Shown: positions 1 to 8,164 of the stretch, piece after piece
How the letters are laid out: every line of letters starts with the position of its first letter
How positions within the stretch are numbered: position 1 is the stretch's first letter
Origin: GCA-2684655 sp045105235
Lineage (GTDB): Bacteria; Planctomycetota; UBA1135; UBA2386
Direction of reading: 5' to 3'
DNA: 64,000 nucleotides
Assembly: GCA_045105235.1 (NCBI GenBank)
Contig: JBGCDH010000018.1
Span: forward strand, 38,144 to 102,143
Program-made: the position numbers and the translations under genes
The notes under the pieces: model-generated
Told to the model about the DNA's origin: nothing
The model's input: the letters and a program-made list of their open reading frames with translations, nothing else
The model's database searches: none

Positions 1-1434
1 CCGCGCACGCTGGCCATTGCTTTCGCTACGGCACTCGCATTCGCTTTCTGGCCGCGTGACTTCGAACGCAAGGGCTGGCTCGCGTCGCAGATGGCGTTTG
101 GGCAACAGCTGCAGGTCGGCTTGTCCCAGCGTATCGAGCTCGAGCAAAACGCACCGACCCGCCTCAGCAATGCAATCGTGATGCGGATCGAGCCCCAGGG
201 TTCACAGCTCAGCTCGGTCCCGACGCACTGGCGGTCGTCGGTCTTTTCTCGTTTTGACGGCAGCACGTGGCTGCCGCAGCAAGCCGCCGACCTAGGCTCG
301 CGTTTTGCCAGTGACAGCCAGTGGCAGCGCCAAGCCGACGGCACATGGCGCCGGGCCGCGCGTGGAGCACCTCACACCACTCTTCAGGTGCAGCAGTTCG
401 ACGCGAGCAGCGGCACCATGCTGCTGCCGATGCAGGCCGTGAACATGCGCCCCAAAGAGCTCGGCGGCCGACTGCTCAACCCAAAGTCCTACGCCGGTTT
501 TCACACGGTGCTGCTCGACGCCGAAACGGCAACCGCCCTGCGCTACGAAGTCGACCTCGCGCAGCCAAAGCCCACGCATGCGTTGACGCCAGCCGCGGTC
601 ACGCACTTCGCCTCGCTGCCTGAGCAGAGCATGCCGCAGCTGGCTCGCGACATGAGCGCGCGCTTTCGCGCCCAGTATCCCAAGGACGTCGACGCTCTCA
701 CCTATGCGCACGCATTGACCGCGTGGCTACAGAGCAACCGTCGCTACCAGCTTCCGGGCCAGCCCGGCTTTGCGCGCAATCTCGGCGAGTTCTTGCTGGG
801 GTCCGCCGCCGGCCACTGCGAGTATTTCGCAACGACTCTCGCGCTGCTGCTTCGCTGTGAAGGCATCCCCTGCCGGCTCGTCGGTGGCTATCTCGTGCAG
901 GAACCGAGCGAAGACGGCCTCGCCATGATCGCCCGCGAACGCAACGCCCACGCGTGGGTCGAGATGCTGAGTTCGGACGGCACGTGGCACACGTTTGACG
1001 CGACGCCTTCTGCCGAGCTAGATAGCCAGACTTCGGGCGCGTCGTGGTGGGATTCGGTCAACGGCTCGCTGCAGACGCTATGGGCCAAGATCTCCGGTTT
1101 CGACGGCAAGGGGCGAAGCGAACTGCTGCAGTCGCTGGCGACCTTGCCGATACGCCGGCCGCTAGGAACTGCCGCCGCGGCTCTGACGATCGCCCTTGCG
1201 GTTTGCTGGCGGCGGCAGCGGCGGCGCCGCACCATGCGAGGACAAAGCGAGTCCAGCATCGTCCGCCTGCAGCGCGCGCTGCAACGACTTCAGCTTGAGC
1301 TGCGACCCGGCGAGACGCCGCGCGAGATCCTGCGTCGGCTGCCCGCAGAAACCGAGCCGAGCCTCGCCGCGGAATTGCGCGAAGCAGCAGCGGCGCACGA
1401 ACGCCAGCGCTACCGGCCCAACAGCACCTACTGA
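1..1434 (+). CDS. Transglutaminase-like (TgpA-type) membrane protein, 5' partial
   Basis: The frame is open to the first base, so the start lies outside the window and this is the C-terminal part of a larger protein. A transglutaminase core is visible: the Cys box GHCEYFATTLALLL (about 814-855), the His box NAHAWVEM (about 940-965) and an Asp in TFDATPSAE (about 1000). These form the expected Cys-His-Asp triad. A hydrophobic segment follows (LGTAAAALTIALAVCW, about 1160-1210), then a basic helical tail of the kind seen as DUF4129 in TgpA/TgpB proteins. The leading LAIAFATALAFAFW stretch looks like the last of the N-terminal membrane helices. Such proteins usually sit beside a MoxR ATPase and a DUF58 protein, which would be upstream of the window. 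The stop overlaps the convergent enoyl-CoA hydratase gene by 7 bases. Confidence 0.85.
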   Translation, partial: PRTLAIAFATALAFAFWPRDFERKGWLASQMAFGQQLQVGLSQRIELEQNAPTRLSNAIVMRIEPQGSQLSSVPTHWRSSVFSRFDGSTWLPQQAADLGSRFASDSQWQRQADGTWRRAARGAPHTTLQVQQFDASSGTMLLPMQAVNMRPKELGGRLLNPKSYAGFHTVLLDAETATALRYEVDLAQPKPTHALTPAAVTHFASLPEQSMPQLARDMSARFRAQYPKDVDALTYAHALTAWLQSNRRYQLPGQPGFARNLGEFLLGSAAGHCEYFATTLALLLRCEGIPCRLVGGYLVQEPSEDGLAMIARERNAHAWVEMLSSDGTWHTFDATPSAELDSQTSGASWWDSVNGSLQTLWAKISGFDGKGRSELLQSLATLPIRRPLGTAAAALTIALAVCWRRQRRRRTMRGQSESSIVRLQRALQRLQLELRPGETPREILRRLPAETEPSLAAELREAAAAHERQRYRPNSTY

Positions 1435-2216
1435 CCCATCCAGTTCGGCTTGCGCTTGTCGAGAAAGGCCGTGAAGCCCTCCTTGGCTTCATCCGTCGCG
1501 CGCAGATCCGCAATCCACTTCGACGTCACCGGGATCGCATCTTCCAGCGCAAGGTGGGAAACCGCGCGGATCAACTCCTTGGCGCTCGCCACCGCGGCCG
1601 GCCCCGCCGACAGCAGTTCACGCACGGCAGCATCGACCGCGCCGTCGAGATCGGCCGTGGGCACCGCACGGTGCACGAGGCCAATCCGCTCGGCCTCGCG
1701 TCCATCGAAGCGTTCGCCAGTCAAGAAGTAGGTGCGAGCGCGACCCGCACCAATCTTCTGCAGAACAAACGGTGAGATCACGGCAGGCACAATGCCGAGC
1801 TTGACCTCCGTCAGGCCGAACATGCAGTCCTCGGTGCAGATCGCCAAGTCCACCGCGGCGGTCAAGCCAGAACCACCGCCCAGCGCATGGCCGTGGATGC
1901 GGCCCACGACCGGCTTCTTGCAGCGCGCAATGCGCAAGAACATGCGGGCCATGTGATCCGCGCTGCTCGCGTTGTCGGCATGCGGCAAGCTCGCCTGCTC
2001 CTTCATCCAGCCGAGATCCGCACCGGCAGAGAAGCTCTTGCCGTTGCCGCTCAGCACTACGACGCGCGTGTCCTCCGCAGCATCCACTTCGTCAAAGGCG
2101 CGGGTCAGTTCGTCGACGACGACGCCGTTGAAGGCGTTGCGCACATCGGGACGATTGAGGCGAAGGTGGCGCACGGCGCCAGCCTGGACGATCTCGAGAG
2201 TCTGGTAGTCGCTCAT
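1428..2216 (-). CDS. Enoyl-CoA hydratase/isomerase family protein (methylglutaconyl-CoA hydratase-like)
   Basis: 262-residue crotonase-fold protein. The start at 2216 (MSDYQTLEIV) is chosen because family homology begins there; an in-frame ATG 24 bases earlier gives a non-family extension. The oxyanion-hole segments GKSFSAGADLGWM and GHALGGGSGLTAAVD are present, and a Glu sits in the catalytic position of the TEVKLGIVPAVISPFV block. The LGIVPAVISPFV signature and KRKPNW end resemble 3-methylglutaconyl-CoA hydratases of leucine breakdown. The methylcrotonyl-CoA carboxylase beta gene at 6473-8083 supplies the preceding step of that pathway, but is not adjacent. The substrate is inferred, not proven. 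Confidence 0.88.
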   Translation of the reverse strand: MSDYQTLEIVQAGAVRHLRLNRPDVRNAFNGVVVDELTRAFDEVDAAEDTRVVVLSGNGKSFSAGADLGWMKEQASLPHADNASSADHMARMFLRIARCKKPVVGRIHGHALGGGSGLTAAVDLAICTEDCMFGLTEVKLGIVPAVISPFVLQKIGAGRARTYFLTGERFDGREAERIGLVHRAVPTADLDGAVDAAVRELLSAGPAAVASAKELIRAVSHLALEDAIPVTSKWIADLRATDEAKEGFTAFLDKRKPNWMGQ

Positions 2217-2329
2217 GCAGCGACCAGAGTGTCGCCCCACAAGCTTCGAATCCAGGATGAGCGCTCCTGGAACGAGCTCTTCGCGGCCTTGCGCTGGATT
2301 CGCGGGCCTTCACGTGGCAGAACGAGACC

Positions 2330-3190
2330 ATGTCCATGGCGATGCGCGTGGTGCTCGCCGGCGTGCTGTTCGCAACGGGCGGCGCCCTGATCAAGAGCTG
2401 CGAAATGCCGTCGCTGCAGCGGGCCGGCGTGCGGGCGCTGTTCGCGGCTTGCACGCTCTTCGCCCTTCTACCCGAAGCCCGGCAGCGTCCCAGCCGCGCC
2501 GTATGGCTGCTGATCCCAGCCTACTTTGTCGCCACGTGCTTCTTCGTCATGGCCAACGCGTTGACGACCGCCGCCAGCACCATCTTTCTGCAGTCGACCG
2601 CCCCGCTATGGGTGCTGCTGCTATCACCGGCCCTGCTTGGAGAACGACCACGGCCGCGCGACCTCGCCATGCTCGTCGGCATTGCCAGCGGCATGGCGCT
2701 GTGCTTTTCTGCGCCAAACGAAACCCAGGCCACCGCCCCCAATCCGGCCCTCGGCAACCTGCTGGCGCTGCTCGCGGGCGTTGGTTTCGCCGTGCTGCTG
2801 GTCGGCATGCGCCGCCTCGCCATGCGCTCGCCGGGCGACAGCGCCGCTGTCGCAGCCTGGGGCAGCGTCGCGACCTGTCCGCTTTCGTTCGCCCTGATGC
2901 CTTTGATCGGCCAGACCCCAAGCGTCGGCACGGCCAGTGACTGGCTCGTGCTGCTCGTGCTCGGCGTCTTCCAGGTGGGCCTGGCCTATGCGATCTTCGT
3001 GCGCGCTTTGCCACACGTGCCCGCTGTGCAGGCGTCGCTGCTGCTGATGATCGAGCCGGCGATCAACCCGCTCTTTGCACTGGCAGCCCACGGCGAAACG
3101 CCGCACTGGCTAACGCTCGCAGGCGGCGTGCTCATCGTGGGCTCGGTCGCAGCGGGCAGCGTTTTGCGCAGCCCGCCGCGCCACAGCTAG
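2330..3190 (+). CDS. EamA/DMT-superfamily transporter
   Basis: 286-residue integral membrane protein of the drug/metabolite transporter superfamily. About ten hydrophobic segments are arranged as two five-helix repeats, the EamA pattern. The first repeat carries LIKSCEMPSLQRAGVRALFA and ALTTAASTIFLQSTAPLWVL. The second ends with the typical AYAIFVRALPHVPAVQASLL and LLMIEPAINPLFA segments followed by GGVLIVGS. Exporters of this family move amino acids or other metabolites across the inner membrane; no substrate can be read from the sequence. It is transcribed away from the enoyl-CoA hydratase gene, and its end overlaps the convergent thioredoxin-like gene by 4 bases. Confidence 0.88.
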   Translation: MSMAMRVVLAGVLFATGGALIKSCEMPSLQRAGVRALFAACTLFALLPEARQRPSRAVWLLIPAYFVATCFFVMANALTTAASTIFLQSTAPLWVLLLSPALLGERPRPRDLAMLVGIASGMALCFSAPNETQATAPNPALGNLLALLAGVGFAVLLVGMRRLAMRSPGDSAAVAAWGSVATCPLSFALMPLIGQTPSVGTASDWLVLLVLGVFQVGLAYAIFVRALPHVPAVQASLLLMIEPAINPLFALAAHGETPHWLTLAGGVLIVGSVAAGSVLRSPPRHS

Positions 3191-4305
3191 CCGCGCACGA
3201 CCCATTTTTCCGTCTTGCTGCGGCGGCGCGCCTTCTTGCGCTTCTTCGCGGCGGCCTTGGCGCGCTTCTTTTGGTTGGACTCGGCGCGCGCAAACCGGCG
3301 GCCTTTGCCACGGTTGTTGTCATAGAAGGGCCGTCCGTAGTCGACAAAGCTCTCAATGTCGAAGTCTTCGAACTTCTGGAAGCGCCGGCTCACCATGCGA
3401 TTGTGCAGCACGGTAACGAGCGGCCGCATCGAGCGCTTGCCTTCGCTATCGGTCGCGACGGTATCGCGGATTTCGCGCTGGGCGCGCTGCATCTCGTACG
3501 ACTGGTCGAAGCTTTGCCAGTAGCCGCGCTTGTCCATCTCCGGCCCATGCCGCCGAAGGTGCGTGCCATGCAGCAGCTCATACATCTCACCTTTGCGATC
3601 GGCGGACATGCTCTGGGTGCGATAGAGGCGATCGACTTCAAGCGCCAGCTGCAGCTCCTTGATCAGGTCCTCGGCGTGCCAAAAGCCCGGCATGCAGTGC
3701 AGCACCGTGGTGTCCGCAGCAAGCACGAAGAACTGCACGTTGCGGCCACCGGCACCATTGGTCGTGCCAACCGCATCCTGCGTGCACTTGTAGCCGTGGG
3801 AAACACCGACGTGCTTCTCCTTCTCGATGTTCTTGTAGGCCAACACAAAGTGGTCTTGCAGGAACGCACGCACGTCTTCATTTGGCAGGGTCACGCCCCG
3901 CAGGCTTTGAAGTGCGCTTCAAGCAAAGCCGTCGATATCGCCAAGAGCCTGCAGGTAGAGGATCGGCCGCTGACGCTGCTCCGACTCTTGGCTGGCCTTC
4001 TTGAGATCTTTGAGCCAGGGCATGCCCTTGACCTTGGCGACCGCCCGCTTGAGGGCGACCCCCTGTGCTTTGACCCCATTGGTCGCCGCGGGCCGCTCGA
4101 TGCGATTGGGGCCGCCTTGCTGCATGCAGCCGCCCGAACGCTCTTGATTCCGCTGCCCCTGCGTAACCAGGGGCGTGACGGGCTGGGCGGCAGTTGGCCG
4201 AGGTGCGAGCCTGGGGGCGGCAGGGGCTCGCTGCATCGGGCGTTGCGCAGAAAGGGCCGTCGCAAAAAGTGCGACGGTCGCGAAGGCAATCAGTGGCTTC
4301 GACAT
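3187..4305 (-). CDS. Candidate selenocysteine-containing thioredoxin-like secreted protein (in-frame UGA)
   Basis: Read as one 372-residue frame from the ATG at 4305 (AAGGAGAA Shine-Dalgarno upstream) to the stop at 3187, crossing a single in-frame TGA at 3919-3921 (residue 129). The N-terminus is a signal peptide (MSKPLIAFATVALFATALSA). Next come a Pro/Ala/Gln-rich linker, then the start of a thioredoxin-7-like fold: WLKDLKKASQ, RPILYLQALGD, the UGA after GDIDGFA, then SALQSLR, TLPNEDVRAFLQDHFV, and a strand FFVLAADTTVLHCMPGFW. Aligned on the helix, the UGA falls at the first Cys of the usual CxxC, and Leu replaces the second. The C-terminus is very basic (Lys/Arg-rich last 40 residues). Both halves are in the same frame, and a SECIS-like hairpin follows the UGA. 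Alternatives are a nonsense mutation, or two proteins with the second starting at GTG 3894. It is the last gene of a minus-strand run. Confidence 0.6.
3885..3901 (-). promoter_or_regulatory. Putative bacterial SECIS hairpin downstream of in-frame UGA
   Basis: On the minus strand, 17 bases after the UGA (3921-3919), GCGGGG (3901-3896) pairs with CCCTGC (3890-3885) as five Watson-Crick pairs and one G-U pair. They enclose the loop CGTGA (3895-3891). The loop starts 23 bases after the UGA, and G is its second base. This fits the known bacterial SECIS pattern, in which a short hairpin lies a few codons after UGA with a G in the first two loop positions. It is a structural match made by eye, and any GC-rich coding sequence can form hairpins. 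Confidence 0.45.
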
Positions 4306-4415
4306 GGTGAGGGTTCTCCTTGCTTGGAACCGCCGCAAAGGGCAGGCGACGCCACTTGGACCGCGGACGCGGCCTCGCGTCAGCCGGCGCCTCCAACTTC
4401 TCCCCCCCCAGCGTC

Positions 4416-4500
4416 GTGCATCTCGAAGACGGGGCCCGATCCGGGATGCGAGGGCGTTCGTCGCGCCCGCAGAAGGCCCCGGATATCAGATGCACACTAG
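4416..4500. repeat. Dispersed palindromic element, copy A
   Basis: Imperfect palindrome of about 85 bases. The outer arms GTGCATCT (4416-4423) and AGATGCAC (4488-4495) are perfect complements. Inside them GGGGCC (4431-4436) pairs with GGCCCC, and the centre can fold as a GC-rich hairpin around GGGCG/CGCCC. The block TCCGGGATGCGAGGGCG followed by TTCGTCGC is shared with copy B near 37.26 kb. The right end reads CACTAG; on the minus strand this CTAG supplies the TAG stop of the methyltransferase gene. It lies between that gene and the thioredoxin-like gene. Confidence 0.7.
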
Positions 4501-4964
4501 ATCCAGCGCCGGACTCGCCCGCAGTAGTCGTCGTAAGCGGCCCCAAGCTCATGACGTAGAAACGCCTCTTCCCGACGGACGAAGCGCTGTCGCAGAATCC
4601 ACCAAAGCAGCGGTGGCACAATCAGCGGCGAGATCGATCCGAGCCGAAGCGCCAACCCAAAGGACAGCACGACGAGCGCCAGATACATCGGGTTGCGCGA
4701 CCAGGTGAACGGCCAGGCGACCACCAGTTCACGCACTTCTCCAAACGGCTTGATCGAAGTTCCCGCGCTGCGGAACCGCGACAAGCTGGCGAACGCGACC
4801 GGCAGCGTCGCGATCATTGGCACAAACCCCAGCCAACGCCAGCCGACCGGCACTGCAGAACCGAGCGGCAGCCAGGTGTGCAGCGACCACATCGCAGCGA
4901 CCCCGCCGAGAAACCACATCGGCGGAAGCTCGCGGGGCAAGCGCTCAAGTTCGGCAGTGGCCAT
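4497..4964 (-). CDS. Isoprenylcysteine carboxyl methyltransferase (ICMT/PEMT)-family membrane protein
   Basis: 155-residue membrane protein with about four hydrophobic segments. The C-terminal family signature is clear: TWSRNPMYLALVVL, then RQRFVRREEAFLRHELG and YDDYCGRVRRW. In this family the RNPMY and RREE..L..E.G..Y..Y motifs form the SAM-binding site facing the membrane. Bacterial members methylate poorly defined lipids or small molecules, and the substrate cannot be inferred here. The start at 4964 is the only well-placed ATG. The preceding gene's stop is at 4975, ten bases away, so the two are probably co-transcribed. The TAG stop is formed by the end of repeat copy A. Confidence 0.8.
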   Translation of the reverse strand: MATAELERLPRELPPMWFLGGVAAMWSLHTWLPLGSAVPVGWRWLGFVPMIATLPVAFASLSRFRSAGTSIKPFGEVRELVVAWPFTWSRNPMYLALVVLSFGLALRLGSISPLIVPPLLWWILRQRFVRREEAFLRHELGAAYDDYCGRVRRWI

Positions 4965-4974
4965 GCGCTAGATG

Positions 4975-5730
4975 CTACGGCCAGGCCTCGACGTGATCCC
5001 GCATCTGCACGGCTGCTTCGCCGGATGCGCGCGACAGCATGTCGAGCAGGAGCACCCGCCACAGGCTTCGCCGCTGATCAAAGAAGGTCAGCCGATACAG
5101 CCAGAGCTTGGAATCTGAGCCCATGTCGCGCTCGAACAGCTCTTGCTCAAGCGACAGCACGTATTCGATCGCAGCTGCCGGCGGCTTCTCGGTGAGCACC
5201 AGCAGCCCAAGGGCGCAAAAGAGGCCGTCCGGCTCGTCGTATTGGTTGTCGTGGTAGCGAACCGAACCGTCCGCGAGCATCCAACGCGCGTAGTGCTGCG
5301 CCTCAGCCCCCAGCTTGTCCACCGCAACGAGCAGCGCTGCGACTGTATCGCCGATGGAGTTGACGTAGTCCTCGAGCCCACACCCGGGGGCCGCCGCGTG
5401 GATCAGTATGGTCGTTGCGAGCGCCACGCATCGGTATGCGACGCCCTCTTGCCGCCCCGTCTCCGAGACACTCCACTGCGTCAGAGAGCAGCACTCTTGC
5501 AGCCAGGAATCGCCTACATCGATAAGCTGCGGCACAACCCGCTCGCTGGCGATGCGCTGCAGCGCGCGCATGTTGTCGGCCTCGTTGAAGCCTGCATCGG
5601 CGCCCGCCAGCTCGGCCAGCTCTTTGTCGCTCACCACGTCGAGCAGCCAATGCAGCATCGCGTCGCGATCTGCGCGCACCGCGAAGTGCGCCAAGAACGC
5701 ATCGGGCGTCATGCGTCCAGGAGCGCTCAA
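4975..5730 (-). CDS. Conserved-looking hypothetical protein, 251 aa
   Basis: I do not recognise the family. The protein is soluble, acidic and probably all-helical, with no signal peptide and no membrane segment. Blocks such as DRDAMLHWLLDVVSDKEL, EADNMRALQRIASE and LWLYRLTFFDQRRSLW suggest a folded protein, and three Cys cluster around residues 80-100 (QECCSLTQ, YRCVAL). Its ATG overlaps the stop of the preceding small membrane protein gene (ATGA at 5730-5727), so translation is probably coupled. It belongs to the operon-like run that begins with the DUF4262 gene at 6415. Confidence 0.7.
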   Translation of the reverse strand: MSAPGRMTPDAFLAHFAVRADRDAMLHWLLDVVSDKELAELAGADAGFNEADNMRALQRIASERVVPQLIDVGDSWLQECCSLTQWSVSETGRQEGVAYRCVALATTILIHAAAPGCGLEDYVNSIGDTVAALLVAVDKLGAEAQHYARWMLADGSVRYHDNQYDEPDGLFCALGLLVLTEKPPAAAIEYVLSLEQELFERDMGSDSKLWLYRLTFFDQRRSLWRVLLLDMLSRASGEAAVQMRDHVEAWP

Positions 5731-5942
5731 TCGATCGGCTCACGCACCTTCTTGATGAAAGCGAAGATGCCGTAGACGACCGCCCCAACCAGCAGCAGCG
5801 GAATCAGGAAGCGCCCCGCGCCGCGCAGCCACAGCAGCAACAGAAAGACCAGAGCGAAGAAGCCGAGGAAGTAGGCACTCCCGATGCGCGCGTGCTGAAC
5901 CCCGCGCTTCGGCTGGCGGCCCGACTTCCCATCGGAGGTCAC
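5727..5942 (-). CDS. Small two-helix membrane protein
   Basis: 71-residue protein starting at GTG 5942, which overlaps the TGA of the upstream DUF4262 gene (GTGA). It ends in an ATGA overlap with the next gene. A longer in-frame start at 6047 would lie wholly inside the DUF4262 gene and was rejected. After a basic, polar N-terminus (TSDGKSGRQPKRG) come two hydrophobic helices (IGSAYFLGFFALVFLLLLW and FLIPLLLVGAVVYGIFAF) and a short basic tail. There is no recognisable domain. The overlaps on both sides argue for coupled expression with its neighbours. Confidence 0.65.
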   Translation of the reverse strand: MTSDGKSGRQPKRGVQHARIGSAYFLGFFALVFLLLLWLRGAGRFLIPLLLVGAVVYGIFAFIKKVREPID

Positions 5943-6415
5943 GACGGAACGTTCCCGAGCACGGGCTGAACCTTGCGGAAGCCCTCGCGGACGCCTTCCT
6001 GCCACGGCCAGCGACGGTTCTTGTCGGGCCAGACCAGCTGCACGCACGGCACCGGCTTGTCTTCGTACGCCCAGGTCATGCCGTGACAGTGCTCGACGAC
6101 CTGCTCGGGCGGAACCGCCACGAAGCGCACGGAGTAGCCGACGAGCAAGTCGTCGTGCTTTTCGCCGTCGGCAAAGCGGCGATCCTCAGCGCACTCGTCG
6201 GCGATCGCGTTGAGGAGATCGTGCGCGCCGTCGGGCTCCAGCCCGAATACGACGACCTCCGGCTGCTCATACTTCTCCCAAAGCCCGACCGTAAAGGCCA
6301 TGCCTGCACCTCGGCCCGAAGCCGGCGCCACATAGGTAATGTGCACGCCGTGCTCGGCCACGGTCTCGAGCAGGTGCTTGTGGTATTCAGACAGGTCGTC
6401 GGTCGGCTTGCGCAT
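5939..6415 (-). CDS. DUF4262 domain protein
   Basis: 158-residue soluble protein. The DUF4262 pattern is visible from HITYVAPASGRGAGMAFTVG through LWEKYEQPEVVVFGL and HDLLNAIADE to the FVAVPPEQVVEHCHGM strand. The function of the family is unknown. The gene starts 57 bases after the carboxyltransferase gene stop and leads a tight four-gene run on the minus strand (5942, 5730 and 4964 being the following starts), so transcription may continue through from the carboxyltransferase. Confidence 0.8.
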   Translation of the reverse strand: MRKPTDDLSEYHKHLLETVAEHGVHITYVAPASGRGAGMAFTVGLWEKYEQPEVVVFGLEPDGAHDLLNAIADECAEDRRFADGEKHDDLLVGYSVRFVAVPPEQVVEHCHGMTWAYEDKPVPCVQLVWPDKNRRWPWQEGVREGFRKVQPVLGNVPS

Positions 6416-6472
6416 GGGCGTCCGCAGGCTACTGGCTCGCGGCCGCGGCTGCCACGCAGATACCGGCGCCGC

Positions 6473-8083
6473 TCACATGCGGAAGACCGGTGCGCGCCAG
6501 TCCGGGATCGGCGCGTTGAGCGAAGCCGAAAACGCCAGCGCCAGCGCCGAGCGCGTCTGCCGTGGATCGACAATGCCGTCGTCCCACATGCGCGCCGTCG
6601 CGTAGAGCGGATGCCCCTCGGTCTCGTACTTGGCCAGAATTGGCTCCTTGAGCTTGGCCTCATCCTCGGCCGACAGCGACTGCCCCTTGCCCTCGAGCTG
6701 GTCCTTCTTGACCTGGGCCAAAACGCCCGCCGCCTGCTCGCCCCCCATCACCGAAATGCGTGAATTGGGCCAGCTAAACAAGAAGCGCGGCGAATAGGCG
6801 CGACCGCACATGCCGTAGTTGCCGGCGCCGAACGAACCGCCGATCAACACCGTGATCTTTGGCACGTTCGCGGTCGCAACGGCCTGCACCATCTTGGCGC
6901 CATCTTTGGCGATGCCGCCGGTCTCATACTTTTGACCGACCATGAAGCCCGTGATGTTCTGCAGGAACAGCAGCGGCACCTTGCGTTGGTTGCACAGCTC
7001 GACGAAGTGCGCGGCTTTCTGCGCGCTCTCCGAAAACAGGATGCCGTTGTTGGCGACGATCCCCACCGGCATTCCGTGCAGGTGCGCAAAGCCCGTCACC
7101 AGCGTCGTGCCGTAGCGCGCCTTGAACTCGTGGAAACGGCTGCCGTCGACCAGACGCGCGATCACTTCACGCACATCGTAGGGCGTGCGCGTGTCCTTGG
7201 GGATGACGCCCAGCAGCTCGTCCGGGTCATAGGCCGGATCTTCGGGCGCCTGCATCGCAAGCTGATGTGGCTTCTGCGTATTGAGGTGCGCAACGATCGA
7301 TCGCGTCAGCTCTAGCGCATGCGGCTCGTCTTCGGCAAAGTGATCGGCAACGCCGCTGAGGCGCGTATGCACGTCGGCGCCGCCAAGGTCTTCGGCGGAA
7401 ACAACCTCGCCGGTCGCGGCCTTCACCAGCGGCGGGCCGCCGAGGAAGATCGTGCCGTTGCCTTTGACGATGATGCTCTCGTCGCTCATTGCCGGCACGT
7501 AGGCGCCACCGGCCGTGCACGAACCGAGCACGCACGCAACCTGTGGGATCCGCCGCGACGACATCTGCGCCTGGTTGTAGAAGATCCACCCGAAGTGGTC
7601 GCGGTCGGGGAAGACCTCATCCTGCAGCGGCAAGAATGCGCCGCCAGAATCGACCAGGTAGACGCACGGCAGGTTGTTCTCGAGCGCGATCTCCTGCGCC
7701 CGCACGTGCTTCTTCACCGTCATCGGGAAGTAGGTGCCGCCCTTCACGGTCGCGTCGTTGGCAACCAGCATCACCTCACGTCCCTGCACGAGCCCGACGC
7801 CGGTGACGACGCCGGCGGACGGTGCGGCACCGTCGTATAGACCATTGGCCGCGAGCGACGACAGTTCGAGGAATGGCGAGCCATCGTCGAGAATGCGATC
7901 GATGCGCTCGCGCGGCAGCAGCTTGCCCCGCTTGTGGTGGCGCTCGCAGGCCGCTTCACCGCCGCCCTGTTTGGCGGCCGCGACGGCACTCGCGATCTCT
8001 TCGATCGTCTTCAGATGGTGGTCACGATTCTCGCGGAACTCGGACGAGTTCGGCTTGGCTTGGCTGTGCAGGACTTCGGTCAT
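6473..8083 (-). CDS. mccB: Methylcrotonyl-CoA carboxylase, carboxyltransferase (beta) subunit
   Basis: 536-residue biotin-dependent acyl-CoA carboxyltransferase. The start at 8083 (MTEVLHSQAK) is preferred to an in-frame codon 54 bases upstream. Family blocks run in order: KRGKLLPRERIDRILDDGS, GGTYFPMTVKKHVRAQEIA, LVDSGGAFLPLQDEVFPD, then HFGWIFYNQAQMS and VLGSCTAGGAYVPAMSDE. Next come GTIFLGGPPLVKAATGE, NITGFMVGQKYE and GGSFGAGNYGMCGRAY. The LQDEVFPDRDHFG and FYNQAQMS blocks point to methylcrotonyl-CoA rather than propionyl-CoA or acetyl-CoA. It would carboxylate 3-methylcrotonyl-CoA in leucine degradation together with a biotinylated alpha subunit, which is not in this window. The enoyl-CoA hydratase at 1428-2216 could take the next step. 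Confidence 0.92.
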   Translation of the reverse strand: MTEVLHSQAKPNSSEFRENRDHHLKTIEEIASAVAAAKQGGGEAACERHHKRGKLLPRERIDRILDDGSPFLELSSLAANGLYDGAAPSAGVVTGVGLVQGREVMLVANDATVKGGTYFPMTVKKHVRAQEIALENNLPCVYLVDSGGAFLPLQDEVFPDRDHFGWIFYNQAQMSSRRIPQVACVLGSCTAGGAYVPAMSDESIIVKGNGTIFLGGPPLVKAATGEVVSAEDLGGADVHTRLSGVADHFAEDEPHALELTRSIVAHLNTQKPHQLAMQAPEDPAYDPDELLGVIPKDTRTPYDVREVIARLVDGSRFHEFKARYGTTLVTGFAHLHGMPVGIVANNGILFSESAQKAAHFVELCNQRKVPLLFLQNITGFMVGQKYETGGIAKDGAKMVQAVATANVPKITVLIGGSFGAGNYGMCGRAYSPRFLFSWPNSRISVMGGEQAAGVLAQVKKDQLEGKGQSLSAEDEAKLKEPILAKYETEGHPLYATARMWDDGIVDPRQTRSALALAFSASLNAPIPDWRAPVFRM

Positions 8084-8164
8084 GGATCGGCGGTCGGCGC
8101 TAGGTGGCGCCGCACGATAGCCCACCGCCGCGGACACGTCGAACCAACGTGTAGATCGCTGCGC

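Noticed and set aside
3187..3894. Separate 235-residue gene starting at GTG 3894
   Set aside because: It begins within the thioredoxin-like fold, lacks a Shine-Dalgarno, and is in frame with the upstream half. One UGA-containing gene explains both halves better, though it is not excluded.
4416..4500. Integron attC site
   Set aside because: The palindrome resembles attC in size, but the conserved core sites (GTTRRRY and its partner RYYYAAC) are missing and there is no integron integrase or cassette array.
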